NCBI RefSeq assembly: GCF_000467125.1
Contig: NZ_BATJ01000005.1
Location: forward strand, 94,798-158,797
Origin: Vibrio proteolyticus NBRC 13287
Lineage (GTDB): Bacteria; Pseudomonadota; Gammaproteobacteria; Enterobacterales; Vibrionaceae
DNA length: 64,000 nt
Direction: 5' to 3'
The translations under genes and the position numbers were made by a program. Under the pieces are notes generated by a model, which made no database searches, was not told the DNA's origin, and saw only the letters and a program-made list of their open reading frames with translations. Shown here piece by piece: positions 9,122-18,592 of this stretch (the first letter of the stretch is position 1; each line of letters begins with the position of its first letter).

Positions 9122-9772
9122 ATGCTTAAAACCGATCTCACGTTTCTTAAACAGGACTTCTCTGGCCAAAATCTTCAGGGCCACACTTTTACGAACTGCC
9201 GATTTTATCAATGCAATTTTCGGCGCGCCGATCTTAGAGATACCACGTTTACCGATTGTCGTTTTATCGAAGCACAAGCCATTGAGGGCTGTGACTTCCG
9301 TTACGCCAAGTTAAAAGATGCGAGCTTCACCAACTGTATGCTGGCAATGAGTCTTTTCAATGGTGCTGACTGTATGGGGATAGAACTGCGTAAATGCGAT
9401 CTCAAAGGCGCTAACTTTCAGCAAGCTAATTTTGCCAACCGCATCAACCATACGATGTTCTTTTGTTCTGCATTCATCACCGGATGTAATCTGGCGTACA
9501 CCAACTTCGAACGGGTGTTACTAGAAAAGTGCGATCTGTTTGAGAATCGCTGGAATGGCGCCAACCTGTCTGGTGCAAATCTGAAAGGTTCCGATTTGTC
9601 CCGGGGTGAATTCAGTACCGAGCAATGGGGAAGCTTTAATTTGGAGGAATGCGACCTGACTCATATCGAACTCGAAGGGTTGGATATCCGTCGCGTGTCG
9701 CTTCATGGCGTAAAAATTTGTGACTGGCAACAGGCACAACTGCTCGCTCCGCTTGGGCTGATCGTACTCTAA
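9122..9772 (+). CDS. qnr: Qnr-like pentapeptide repeat protein
   Basis: A 216-residue pentapeptide repeat protein; Qnr proteins are about 218. Repeats of the form A(D/N)LxX run through two blocks (roughly 10-100 and 115-190). Segments shared with the Qnr family include FRRADLRDT, GIELRKCDLKGANF, FCSAFITGCNL, EKCDLFENRWNGANLSGA and SDLSRGEFS. Such proteins form a DNA-mimicking right-handed beta-helix that shields gyrase/topoisomerase IV from quinolones; their native role is unclear. AAGGAG sits 6-7 bases before the ATG. Flanking housekeeping genes and absence of integron or IS sequence suggest a resident chromosomal gene. Which Qnr subgroup it belongs to cannot be settled by eye. Confidence 0.88.
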   Translation: MLKTDLTFLKQDFSGQNLQGHTFTNCRFYQCNFRRADLRDTTFTDCRFIEAQAIEGCDFRYAKLKDASFTNCMLAMSLFNGADCMGIELRKCDLKGANFQQANFANRINHTMFFCSAFITGCNLAYTNFERVLLEKCDLFENRWNGANLSGANLKGSDLSRGEFSTEQWGSFNLEECDLTHIELEGLDIRRVSLHGVKICDWQQAQLLAPLGLIVL

Positions 9773-9848
9773 TCTCACAATATATTCGGCGAATAGGGAG
9801 ATACGGGGTAACTCAGCCTGTATCTTCCCATTCCGATTCATGCTCTCC

Positions 9849-10460
9849 TCACTTCGCCTGCTTTAGCGCCGCGTCAATCGTGCCGTGAATCAGGTTTTCA
9901 TAGATCTCAGCCTGACCGGCCGGAATCAACTGACGTTGAATCTCTCGGCGTTTATCTGCGTCAAACAGTCGCTCCGCCACCCACCCGGTCAGGTAAAGCG
10001 CCGACAAACAACCACCCGCCGTCGCGATGTTGCCGACAATCACCAAAGGTTCGTCTTGCACATCTCCCCCCATTTCCAGCAAGCGATGTTTAGCATCCGG
10101 GTGCGTCGTAAGAGGGGCTCCATCCAGCAAACCCAGTTGATGAAGAATGAACGAGCCCGCACAAATCGACCCAATAAGTTGTTTGTCAGGGTTTAACGTC
10201 AGTGACACCATAAACTCAGGATTTTCCAGCACAGCCGGAACGCCTTTGTAACCACTGACAAACAACACCACATCTGAATCACACGCTTCGGATACATGCC
10301 CATCGGTTTTTACCGTCATTCCCAAAGTAGACGTATGTTCACTGCTTAGCCCCAATACTTTTACACACCAGTCCTTCTTATTGCGACCCAGAATATCCCG
10401 CATCAGGAAAAAATCGACATCAGTAAAGTCGTCGAATACGACAATGGATAGTTGATACAT
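9849..10460 (-). CDS. DJ-1/PfpI-family protein
   Basis: A 203-residue flavodoxin-like DJ-1/PfpI protein. The nucleophile elbow SICAGSF (cysteine near residue 105) and the acidic partner near the start (FDDFTDVDF) are present, as is a THPDAKHRL segment after the elbow that fits the ThiJ/isonitrile-hydratase side of the family. Reaction unknown; family members include glyoxalase III-like enzymes and isonitrile hydratases. The ATG at 10460 has GGAAG 5 bases upstream; a GTG two codons earlier would overlap that site. Single gene, divergent from msrA. Confidence 0.82.
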   Translation of the reverse strand: MYQLSIVVFDDFTDVDFFLMRDILGRNKKDWCVKVLGLSSEHTSTLGMTVKTDGHVSEACDSDVVLFVSGYKGVPAVLENPEFMVSLTLNPDKQLIGSICAGSFILHQLGLLDGAPLTTHPDAKHRLLEMGGDVQDEPLVIVGNIATAGGCLSALYLTGWVAERLFDADKRREIQRQLIPAGQAEIYENLIHGTIDAALKQAK

Positions 10461-10653
10461 ACTCACTTCCTTTGGTTATCAATATGCGCACATTATCATA
10501 ATCAATGTATAACAAACGGTGCGAACGCTCGCAGAACAGGCGCTTATTCGTCGTGGCAACGCATGTTGTGCGAAATCGAACCCACATTCATCTCAGAAGC
10601 GATTTCTGCTACAGTGGAAATACACAAATACAGAACTAACATAACTCACTGAT

Positions 10654-11139
10654 ATGGAAGAAATATACCTGGCTGGCGGGTGCCTTTGGGGCGTTCAGGA
10701 ATTTATCAAATACGTTCCTGGCGTGATATCAACCGAAGCAGGCCGAGCCAACGGCGCCTCAAATACGACCCAGGGTAACTACGACGGTTACGCCGAATGC
10801 GTGCGGTTAGAGTTCGATCCCACCCTGATCTCAATCGAGCAGTTGATTGAGCACTTGTTTGAAATTATTGACCCATACAGCGTCAATAAACAGGGGCAAG
10901 ATGTCGGTACCAAATACCGAACAGGCATCTACAGCAACCATGCGGAGCATTTACGATTGGCGACCGCCTACTTAAGCTCGCGTTGCGATGCCGAACGCAT
11001 TGCCGTGGAGGTCTTGCCACTGAAGAACTACGTCAAAAGCGATACAGAGCACCAACACCGACTGACACGTCATCCGGAAGATCATGCACTTTGCCACATT
11101 CCGTGGAATTTACTGCACAAGTATAAAACCGCATCATAG
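10654..11139 (+). CDS. msrA: Peptide-methionine (S)-S-oxide reductase
   Basis: A 161-residue short-form MsrA. The catalytic Cys10 lies in GGCLWG, a variant of the usual GCFWG. Other family segments are NYDGYAECVRLEFDP, the DPYSVNKQGQDVGTKYRTGIY substrate region, and a C-terminal EDHALCHIP stretch supplying a possible resolving cysteine. It reduces S-methionine sulfoxide in proteins. A clear Shine-Dalgarno site before the ATG is lacking. A second full-length MsrA elsewhere in the genome is likely, since this resembles the shorter accessory form (inference). Confidence 0.9.
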   Translation: MEEIYLAGGCLWGVQEFIKYVPGVISTEAGRANGASNTTQGNYDGYAECVRLEFDPTLISIEQLIEHLFEIIDPYSVNKQGQDVGTKYRTGIYSNHAEHLRLATAYLSSRCDAERIAVEVLPLKNYVKSDTEHQHRLTRHPEDHALCHIPWNLLHKYKTAS

Positions 11140-11168
11140 CCACTCTGGTCAACACACCGCCACAATGG

Positions 11169-11585
11169 TTATAGCCGCGCCAAGTCACACCGTAGAAACT
11201 TCCCTTTCGCACTGGCGCGTAACTCCCCGCCGACTCTCAACTCGGCGCTCATCGTATACATGCCGCGCCGCTCGGACTCACATTGTGCGGTGACAATGAC
11301 CTGCTCTCCCAGTGTGATTGGTCGGTGAAAGCGCACATCCAGTTGTGCTGTTAATGCTGATATGTCACGGTGCAGTATGCAATGCGTCATCGCACCATCC
11401 AACAATGCGCTGACAATGCCACCATGCAAAATTCCGTTGTACCCCTGATGATGTGGTGCCACGGTAAATCTCGCCTGAACACCCCGCTCAGCGCCATACT
11501 CGTACCGAACACCCAATGAATGCGGGTTGCTCACCGGGTCTGCACACACTGCGCAACCACCATGCGATGCTAAAATGTTACTCAT
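11169..11585 (-). CDS. PaaI/YigI-type hotdog thioesterase
   Basis: A 138-residue hotdog-fold protein with the PaaI-type active segment GYNGILHGGIVSALLDGAM (Asn-x-x-x-His-Gly-Gly around residue 50) and the TAQLDVRFHRPI strand. It probably hydrolyses acyl-CoA thioesters; substrate unknown. Cysteines near the N-terminus (GGCAVCADP) may bind metal. The ATG at 11585 follows GGTGGGA; an upstream in-frame start at 11600 lacks such spacing. Convergent with msrA. Confidence 0.8.
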   Translation of the reverse strand: MSNILASHGGCAVCADPVSNPHSLGVRYEYGAERGVQARFTVAPHHQGYNGILHGGIVSALLDGAMTHCILHRDISALTAQLDVRFHRPITLGEQVIVTAQCESERRGMYTMSAELRVGGELRASAKGKFLRCDLARL

Positions 11586-11678
11586 ACAAAATCCCACCAT
11601 GACACAATTTAATTATTAGCATATGCCAATTACATCAAAAGAGGATGACGGAATCTTTGTTTGCAGCCACGATGTCTT

Positions 11679-11771
11679 TCAGGAAGCCTTAACCAGTTGC
11701 TGCTTTAACCAGGTTAACAACGCTCGGTAACGTTTGGTTTGAGCAAAATCGAGCTTGCATACCAGCCAGCC
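11679..11771 (-). pseudogene. Relic of the C-terminus of a LysR-type regulator
   Basis: Thirty codons ending in TGA at 11679 read GWLVCKLDFAQ then TKRYRALLTWLKQQLVKAS, which looks like the end of a LysR-family effector domain. It is cut off upstream by an in-frame stop. In a neighbouring frame another protein-like stretch (about 11715-11886 on the same strand) reads through NVAVVCMEFNGYKTGE without a start or ribosome site. The rest of the 338-base gap (11586-11923) holds nothing else recognised. Confidence 0.5.
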
Positions 11772-11923
11772 TCACCAGTCTTATAACCGTTGAACTCCAT
11801 ACAGACGACGGCCACATTACTGGTCTGATGGCTGGAGGCTATGGCCTTGTGATGGCTGAACTGGACATCGTTCTTTGAATTGATTGACACACGTGATTAC
11901 ACAACTGATTTATTCGCCAGTGT

Positions 11924-12547
11924 TTAACCGTCAGTTTGGCAGGCTTGCATCCGTCGCTGCCAATCGTTCAACGCCTCACGCGTATCGATATCAAACGCTG
12001 CCCGCTCTATCGGCACTTCCCGCACACGGGTATCACCACGACGCAGTAACTGCCGGGCACCGTGCTCACCATCGAGTCGCTGCAACTGAGCGAAACTGCT
12101 GGCCGGAAACAAAGCGGGGACACCTCGTTTTTCGTGATAGAAAGCGCATACGATCTGGTCTGTTGATTCACTTTCCACCAGACGCTGTAAGTCCTCTGCT
12201 CGCAGAGCAATCTGGTCAGCAAGTAAAATCAACATGGCGTCAAAGTCCGACGACATTACCTGTGTGGCGTAGGCAATGGATCGCCCTAATCCCTTAGACC
12301 AATCTTGGCAGTAAAGCAGTGGCACCGAGTCCAGTTGACCCGCTTTCTGAGCCTGTTCAATGGCATCATGCCAACGGCCGGTGACGACAAACACCGGCCC
12401 GATTTGGCTGCCCAATGCCTGTGTCACAACCTGCGATAAGAATGTGTGGCTACCATCTAACGGATGCAGTGGTTTGCAGCCACCAAAGCGTTTACTTTCC
12501 CCCGCAGCCATCACCACCACAGCCACTTTCCTGTCGACCATTCCCAT
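11924..12547 (-). CDS. MocA/MobA-like nucleotidyltransferase (molybdenum cofactor maturation)
   Basis: A 207-residue NTP transferase with the nucleotide-binding motif VMAAGESKRFGGCKPL (about 12-27) and the LADQIAL metal-site segment (about 109). It resembles MocA, which adds CMP to molybdopterin for the xanthine oxidase family. It starts right after the xdhC stop (TGA-ATG), so translation is coupled, and is last in the iorA-iorB-xdhC-mocA operon on the minus strand. Its job is probably to make the cofactor form needed by IorB. An alternative ATG lies two codons inside. Confidence 0.85.
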   Translation of the reverse strand: MGMVDRKVAVVVMAAGESKRFGGCKPLHPLDGSHTFLSQVVTQALGSQIGPVFVVTGRWHDAIEQAQKAGQLDSVPLLYCQDWSKGLGRSIAYATQVMSSDFDAMLILLADQIALRAEDLQRLVESESTDQIVCAFYHEKRGVPALFPASSFAQLQRLDGEHGARQLLRRGDTRVREVPIERAAFDIDTREALNDWQRRMQACQTDG

Positions 12548-13576
12548 TCAGGATGCCGCCCGAAACAAAGGCAGGACATCACTGAGAGAGCGCCCTGTCG
12601 CACGAGTCGTCGCGGCCTGACATTCCGCCAGAATAGACAGTGCGATGGTTTCTGGCAGCTCAGCGCCGATATCTAATCCGGCAGGGCCAGATAGCGTAGC
12701 CGATAACTCATCGTGCAAAATACCTGCTAGGCTCATCACTTTGTCACGTCGGTTGGTTGGGCCGAGTAACGCCAGATATTTGAGGGGGACCCCCGCCATC
12801 GCGGCCAGCGCCTCAGCGTCCAAGCTCACGTTGTGACTCATTAGTATCGCCGCCTGCACATTATGATCACGGCAATGAGCTGGCAATTCACTGGCCTGGC
12901 CGCTGAGCCGATGGGCAAGATGGGGAAAGTACTCCATCCGTCCGTTGGCTGGTCTGGGATCCCACAATGTAACCTGCCACCCAAGCAGATGGGCCATCTG
13001 CGCGACGGGCCTGGCATCTATGCCACCACCAACGAGCAAGACATGCAGCGGGGCATCTATCGGCGTACACAGCCAGACGCCGTCTTCTTGCTCGATTAAT
13101 GTGGCTCCCGTACGTTGATGTTCCTCCGGCATCGCTTCAGTCATAAAACGCGCAGCCACGTCTTTTCTCGACACCTTTTGAAAGTAATGGCCTTTGTGGT
13201 GCTGCTGCAGTGCCACCAGCACCAAAGGCAAATCAAGATAACCATTTTCGGCCGTCAGGGGCTGCAACAGAATATGAACCGTGCCGCCACAACCAATGCC
13301 TAACTGAAAGGCAAGATCGTCTTCGTCGCTGCCGTCGTAGGTCAGTGTGACGGGCGCCTGATTAAGCATCACCTTACGTGCGTGTAGGTGAATATCAGAT
13401 TCAAGGCACCCTCCACTGAGCATTCCCAATTGGTGTCCGGCGTCACTGAACAGCATCATGGCGCCAGATTTACGATAAGCCGGACCTTCGGTTTTGTACA
13501 CCGTGCCCAGAACCCAGTTGGCTTCGTCTTTAAGACGAAGCCATTGGGTCAGCAAATACAACAAATGATTGGACAT
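12548..13576 (-). CDS. XdhC/CoxI-family maturation factor
   Basis: A 342-residue XdhC-type accessory protein. The N-terminal XdhC/CoxI domain contains KSGAMMLFSDAGHQLGMLSGGCLE (about 35-58; residue runs here are partial) with the conserved cysteine, and the C-terminal Rossmann domain contains LLVGGGIDARPVAQMA (about 185) and WDPRP. XdhC proteins bind molybdenum cofactor, help sulfurate it and insert it into the large subunit. The ATG at 13576 has AGGTGA upstream; the GTG three codons earlier overlaps that site. It lies 59 bases after iorB and is coupled to the mocA-like gene. Confidence 0.88.
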   Translation of the reverse strand: MSNHLLYLLTQWLRLKDEANWVLGTVYKTEGPAYRKSGAMMLFSDAGHQLGMLSGGCLESDIHLHARKVMLNQAPVTLTYDGSDEDDLAFQLGIGCGGTVHILLQPLTAENGYLDLPLVLVALQQHHKGHYFQKVSRKDVAARFMTEAMPEEHQRTGATLIEQEDGVWLCTPIDAPLHVLLVGGGIDARPVAQMAHLLGWQVTLWDPRPANGRMEYFPHLAHRLSGQASELPAHCRDHNVQAAILMSHNVSLDAEALAAMAGVPLKYLALLGPTNRRDKVMSLAGILHDELSATLSGPAGLDIGAELPETIALSILAECQAATTRATGRSLSDVLPLFRAAS

Positions 13577-13635
13577 CGTTTTCACCTGTAGTCATTGTGC
13601 TGAAAGAGTCAAACTAAACTCAAATCAGAAACAGC

Positions 13636-15825
13636 TTACGCCGACGCCAGTTTCAGCGGCAGTACATTCAGGCGTTGCCCGGTGATCGCTGCCACGGCAT
13701 TTGCCACCGCTGGTGCGATTGGCGGCACACCCGGCTCACCGACACCCGTCGGAGCTTCAGCAGAAGGCACAATATGCACCTCAACTTCCGGCATCTGGTT
13801 CATTCGTAGTACCTGATAATTGTGGAAGTTCGACTGTTCCACCACTCCACCTTCACCCAGAGTAATCTCACTGATCAAGGTTGGAGACAGACCAAAACCG
13901 ATCCCGCCTTCCATTTGCGCGGCGATCACATCCGGGTTGACGGCCACACCGCAATCAACCGCACACACCACCTTATCGACGGAAATCTGACCATTTTTCA
14001 CAGACACCTGCGCCACCTGTGCTACAAACGTACTGAACGATTCATGTACGGCGACGCCCATGCCCGTCCCTTCTGGCAGGCTCTTACCCCATCCTGCTTT
14101 CTCGGCGGCCAGTTTGAGCACACCCTGCCAGCGAGGATGTTTGTCCAGTAATTTCATGCGCATTTCAACCGGGTCTTTACCCGCTTTAACCGCCAGCTCA
14201 TCAATCATAGTTTCGACAGCAAATGCTGTATGGGTACTCCCCACTGAGCGCCACCATTGCACGGTTGGGCCTTCTTTAACCGTGGTAAGTTCAAGCTTCA
14301 GATTAGGAATCGCGTATGGATTGTTGGATGCCCCTTCCACTGACGTCGCATCAATTCCGTCTTTGACCATAAACGATTCAAAGGCGGTATTGGCCAGAAT
14401 CGATTGGCCGACAATATGCTGATGCCAGGCCGTGATGTTGCCTTCAGCATCCAGACCCGCCTGGACGCGATGCACGTACGCCGGACGGTAGTAGCCAACC
14501 TGGGTATCGTCTTCCCGGCTCCACACCATCTTCACCGGAATGCCCTTCTTCTGCTTGGCAATCTCAACCGTTTCAATCAGATAATCGGAATGCGGATTCG
14601 CTCGACGGCCAAAGCTGCCGCCCGCTAACAACATATGCAATGTGACTTGCTCTGGTTTGATACCCAGCACTTTCGCAATGTTCATCTGATCAACCGTCTG
14701 GAACTGTTCGCCATTCCAGATTTCGCATCCCTGATCCGTGACTTGAGCAACGCAGTTCATCGGCTCCATAGGAGAATGCGATAGGAAAGGAAACTCATAG
14801 GTCGTATCAATAACGGTCTCAGCCTGCGCCAATGCACCCGCCGCATCGCCATCATTTCGAGCCACAATGCCGTTCTCCTTCGACAGCGTTTTATACTCGG
14901 TCATGATTTGCGCTGAGCTCTTAGTGAACGCGCCGCTCTCATCCCAGCTAACTTGCAGCAAGTCGCGGCCTTTTTTTGCACTCCAGTAGTCTTTGGCCAG
15001 CACCGCTACGCCTGTGGGAATGGTCAGAACATCCACCACACCCGGAGACGCTTTTGCCGCCGTCGAATCCAGCGTTTTCAGCTTGGCACCGAATTTTGGT
15101 GCATGCAGAATCATGGCAGTTAACATCCCGGGGAACTTAATGTCCTGTGTGAAAATCGCCGTTCCGTCATTTTTGCCGATATCTTTGCGGCTGACTTTCT
15201 GTTTACCAATAAATACGAATTGCTCGGGCGTTTTTAGCATCACACTGGCTTCATCCGGCATGGGCTGAGCTGCCGCATCCTCAGCCAGTTCACCAAACTG
15301 AGCCTTGTTGCTGCCATGAGTAACAACACCCGCTTTCACCTGTATTTCAGATGCAGGCACACCCCAGCGCTTCGCCGCGGCGGCGACTAACATAGCTTTC
15401 GCAACCGCGCCAGCGGTACGCATTTGCATGTATGAGTTGGCGATGGCAGTACTGCCGCCGGTGCCTTGCATCGGGCCCCAAAGCGTATTGTTGTAACGTT
15501 TGGCATCGGCTGGCGCACCTTCGGCCACCATCTGATCCCAACTCGCATCCAGCTCTTCTGCGACCAAAGTCGTCAGGCCGGTATAAGTACCCTGACCCAT
15601 TTCAACGTGTTTGATCATCACGGTAACTTTGTTGTCTGTCCCGATACGCACAAACGCATTGGGTTCAAACGGCGCCTTCGCGGCCTCATCCGCGCGAGCA
15701 TTGAGTGACAAAGGTAAAGAGAACCCCAATGTTAACCCCGCACCGACACCACCCATCAATTTTAGAAATTTACGGCGGCCGGGTACAACCTCATCCACCG
15801 CTGATGAAAAGGACATTCTACGCAT
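13636..15825 (-). CDS. iorB: Molybdopterin-binding subunit of an isoquinoline 1-oxidoreductase-like enzyme
   Basis: A 729-residue xanthine-oxidase-family large subunit. It starts with a Tat signal: GRRKFLK at about 16-22, a hydrophobic stretch, and cleavage likely near NARADEAAK, so it is exported folded. Family segments include [12 protein letters not shown] (molybdopterin contact), [29 protein letters not shown] and the C-terminal [17 protein letters not shown] with the catalytic glutamate. It pairs with the 2Fe-2S subunit 17 bases upstream. Enzymes of this layout oxidise N-heterocycles or aldehydes with an outside electron acceptor. The true substrate is unknown. No FAD subunit or cytochrome c gene lies beside it. 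Confidence 0.9.
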   Translation of the reverse strand: MRRMSFSSAVDEVVPGRRKFLKLMGGVGAGLTLGFSLPLSLNARADEAAKAPFEPNAFVRIGTDNKVTVMIKHVEMGQGTYTGLTTLVAEELDASWDQMVAEGAPADAKRYNNTLWGPMQGTGGSTAIANSYMQMRTAGAVAKAMLVAAAAKRWGVPASEIQVKAGVVTHGSNKAQFGELAEDAAAQPMPDEASVMLKTPEQFVFIGKQKVSRKDIGKNDGTAIFTQDIKFPGMLTAMILHAPKFGAKLKTLDSTAAKASPGVVDVLTIPTGVAVLAKDYWSAKKGRDLLQVSWDESGAFTKSSAQIMTEYKTLSKENGIVARNDGDAAGALAQAETVIDTTYEFPFLSHSPMEPMNCVAQVTDQGCEIWNGEQFQTVDQMNIAKVLGIKPEQVTLHMLLAGGSFGRRANPHSDYLIETVEIAKQKKGIPVKMVWSREDDTQVGYYRPAYVHRVQAGLDAEGNITAWHQHIVGQSILANTAFESFMVKDGIDATSVEGASNNPYAIPNLKLELTTVKEGPTVQWWRSVGSTHTAFAVETMIDELAVKAGKDPVEMRMKLLDKHPRWQGVLKLAAEKAGWGKSLPEGTGMGVAVHESFSTFVAQVAQVSVKNGQISVDKVVCAVDCGVAVNPDVIAAQMEGGIGFGLSPTLISEITLGEGGVVEQSNFHNYQVLRMNQMPEVEVHIVPSAEAPTGVGEPGVPPIAPAVANAVAAITGQRLNVLPLKLASA

Positions 15826-15842
15826 GATTGTTCACTCCCTTA

Positions 15843-16307
15843 TCAAACGGCTTTGAGTTGCGTTGCTGCGTCTTTAATCGCCTGGCGAATACGCACGTAA
15901 GTTGCACAACGACAGATATTGCCCGACATGGCAGCATCAATGTCGGAGTCTGTCGGATTCGGGTTGCTCTCCAGCAGAGCAACCGCAGACATAATTTGCC
16001 CCGACTGACAGTAACCACACTGCGGTACCTGCAGTTCATCCCAGGCTTGTTGCACCACTTTTGCGGCACGACTTTCCACGCCTTCTATGGTGGTGATCTT
16101 CTGACCAACAGCAGCCTGAATTGGCGTCACACAGGAACGAATCGGCTGACCATTCAAGTGCACAGTGCAAGCGCCGCACTGCGCCATACCGCAGCCGAAT
16201 TTGGTCCCGGTCATATCAAGATGATCACGAACAGCCCATAGAATGGGCGTGTCTGGCGATGCGTCGATTTCTCTATCGACACCGTTCACATTCAAAGTAA
16301 CTGACAT
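15843..16307 (-). CDS. iorA: 2Fe-2S subunit of an isoquinoline 1-oxidoreductase-like enzyme
   Basis: A 154-residue iron-sulfur subunit. The plant-ferredoxin-type cluster ligands are in [16 protein letters not shown] plus a later cysteine (SCVTP), and the second cluster in CGYCQSGQ and NICRCATY. It passes electrons from the molybdenum site of IorB to an external acceptor. It has no signal peptide, so it probably crosses with IorB through the Tat system (known for such pairs; inferred here). First gene of a four-gene minus-strand operon. Confidence 0.93.
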   Translation of the reverse strand: MSVTLNVNGVDREIDASPDTPILWAVRDHLDMTGTKFGCGMAQCGACTVHLNGQPIRSCVTPIQAAVGQKITTIEGVESRAAKVVQQAWDELQVPQCGYCQSGQIMSAVALLESNPNPTDSDIDAAMSGNICRCATYVRIRQAIKDAATQLKAV

Positions 16308-16858
16308 GGAGCTTCTCCTGCTCTCTTTATATTGAATTGGCGTGCGATATCCCGCTCAGGTGATGGAGATTGCCGCACGTTGTATAGATAGTTTTATTGC
16401 TCATCACTAGCTATAGAGAAAATTATAGAAGTACGCGGATGATGTGTTAGACAGAAAATCCAAATTGTTTGCCTAATGTTCCAGAAAACCAAAAAACGTG
16501 GCAGAACGACCAATTAGCAAGCATTCTGGCGGCGATGGCGTTGTCATTAAATAAATTGAGGATTTATAAACACAGCACCCCTAGATGCGCGTGGAGCGAG
16601 ATTTTTATACGTATAAAGAACGAAATACATTCAAATTTGTCATCAACGTCAGAATAATGGCTGCGTCAAAAACACTGAACACATACCTTACTGAAATTAT
16701 TGACAAAATTTATTTTCATTTAAAGCGTATATGGTTATCGAAAAATGAATCAATAAGTGATACCTTGCACAACTTGCAGTAAAAATATGGATCAATATCA
16801 CATATACGGACATGGTTTACTTTGGCTACAAAATAATAAATCAAGGTATATCAAACAT
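16308..16858. other. Divergent intergenic region before the chemoreceptor gene
   Basis: About 550 bases, increasingly AT-rich toward the chemoreceptor. It must hold the promoters of the ior operon and the chemoreceptor gene, but no convincing -35/-10 pair or palindrome was picked out. Short open frames here lack ribosome sites and family features. Confidence 0.45.
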
Positions 16859-18490
16859 ATGTTTATCAAGAATCTTTCGATAGCGAAAAAGATTTCTTTT
16901 TCATTCCTGATCATTGCACTTATTAATATCGTTTTCGGCGTATTTTTATCTTCGGAACTCAAAAGCATCAAAGTTGAGCTGCTTAACTACACCGACGACA
17001 CGTTACCAGCCGTTGAACGTGTCGACGCCATCAGAGACGATCTTTCCCGCTGGCGACGTTCGCAATTTGTGGTGTACACATTTGATGATCCAGAGAAAAT
17101 ACGCAATCAAATCTCTCGTAACCTTCGTAAACGTCAGGAAATTGCACGTGAATTAGAGTCATACGGTCAAACTGTCTGGCCTGGTGAAGAGCAACAGACC
17201 TATCAACAGGTCATGCGCTACCTAGAGACGTACCTGAGCACCATGGACCGATACAACGATACAATGTTGGCCAACGACAAAAGCAAAGCACAACCTATCC
17301 TTGCCTCTTCTTTGCCTGCTTTTGAAGCGGTTGATGCTGAACTCGGTAAGTTGATCAAGATCCTGAAACAGGCGATGGACAACAACCGGAATAATATCCT
17401 CAAGTCTATCAATGATCTGAGTTCTTCATCCATCATCAGCAATGTGGTGATTCTGCTGATCATGGTCGCAATGACATACCTGTTGACCCGTCTGATCTGT
17501 GGGCCATTAAAACTGGTGGTCGAGCAGGCAAACTCCATTGCTACCGGCGATCTGTCCAATGACATTAACCGTCAGGCCATCGGCAACGACGAACTGGGCG
17601 AACTGGCTGACGCCACCAGTAAAATGCAGGACGATTTACGTCAGGTAATCGACAATGTGATCGCCGCGGTTACGCAACTGAGCAGTGCCGTTGAGGAAAT
17701 GACACAAATTTCCGATATTTCCGCGTCGGGGATGAAAGATCAGCAACTGCAAATCACGCACATCGCCACAGCCATGACAGAAATGAAAGCCGCGGTAGAA
17801 GACGTTGCCCGTAATACGGAAGAATCCGCCAACCAGGCGAGCGAAGCTAACCAGCGCACCCAACACGGTGTTCAGGTGACTCAGCATATGGTGGATACCA
17901 TCGAAGACGTCGCCAACGTAATTGGTAATGCCGGTGACACCGTGACGGAACTTGAACTGCAATCGAGTAAGATCAACGTCATCGTTGACGTTATCCGTGA
18001 TATCGCCGATCAAACCAACCTATTGGCGCTCAACGCAGCGATTGAAGCAGCACGAGCAGGTGACTCTGGCCGCGGCTTTGCTGTGGTTGCCGACGAAGTC
18101 AGAACGTTAGCGGGCCGCACGCAGCATTCCACCAGTGAAATTACGACCATCATTGAGCAGTTGCAATCACTGGCAAAAGAAGCCAAATCGGCCACTGAAC
18201 TCTCACGCAGCAGCATCACCGAATGCGCGCAGCAAGGCGTTCAGTCTAAGCAGTTGATGGGTGAAATCGAACGTTCCATTTCCGACATTTCAGATATGGG
18301 CAGCCAGATCGCAACCGCATGTAATCAACAAGATTCCGTTGCCGACGAGTTAAGCCGCAGTATCGAAAACATTCACTTCGCTTCGCAAGAAGTGTCACAA
18401 GGCTCACAGCAAACCGCCCAGGCTTGCCGCGAACTAAGCCAGCTCTCTGTCTCACTTCAGGAAGTGATGGGCCGCTTCAAGCTCAAATAA
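16859..18490 (+). CDS. Methyl-accepting chemotaxis protein
   Basis: A 543-residue chemoreceptor. The start at 16859 gives the usual short cytoplasmic tip [11 protein letters not shown], then TM1 (about 12-30), a helical periplasmic domain of four-helix-bundle size (about 32-185), TM2 (about 190-210), HAMP (about 210-265) and the signalling domain. Its hairpin tip, near 380-420, has the near-invariant [18 protein letters not shown] and [11 protein letters not shown]. The C-terminus ends GRFKLK, without the NWETF tether that binds CheR. The frame is open from 16757, but that extension would put polar residues before TM1. Ligand unknown. Confidence 0.93.
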   Translation: MFIKNLSIAKKISFSFLIIALINIVFGVFLSSELKSIKVELLNYTDDTLPAVERVDAIRDDLSRWRRSQFVVYTFDDPEKIRNQISRNLRKRQEIARELESYGQTVWPGEEQQTYQQVMRYLETYLSTMDRYNDTMLANDKSKAQPILASSLPAFEAVDAELGKLIKILKQAMDNNRNNILKSINDLSSSSIISNVVILLIMVAMTYLLTRLICGPLKLVVEQANSIATGDLSNDINRQAIGNDELGELADATSKMQDDLRQVIDNVIAAVTQLSSAVEEMTQISDISASGMKDQQLQITHIATAMTEMKAAVEDVARNTEESANQASEANQRTQHGVQVTQHMVDTIEDVANVIGNAGDTVTELELQSSKINVIVDVIRDIADQTNLLALNAAIEAARAGDSGRGFAVVADEVRTLAGRTQHSTSEITTIIEQLQSLAKEAKSATELSRSSITECAQQGVQSKQLMGEIERSISDISDMGSQIATACNQQDSVADELSRSIENIHFASQEVSQGSQQTAQACRELSQLSVSLQEVMGRFKLK

Positions 18491-18497
18491 CACTTTC

Positions 18498-18522
18498 GAT
18501 GCTCCGGCCTGGCCGGAGCATC
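18498..18522 (+). terminator. Perfect inverted repeat after the chemoreceptor gene
   Basis: GATGCTCCGGCC and GGCCGGAGCATC form a 12-base perfect inverted repeat around one T, eight bases after the chemoreceptor stop. No T-run follows on either strand, so it may terminate weakly or stabilise the mRNA 3' end. Confidence 0.6.
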
Positions 18523-18592
18523 AACCCAGAGCGATTCCGCTCAATATAGATACCCATTCAAGAAAACCAATACACCTGCGTATGGAGACTTT

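Noticed and set aside
16469..16782. Short overlapping frames before the chemoreceptor
   Set aside because: No ribosome sites, no family features, AT-rich promoter-type sequence.
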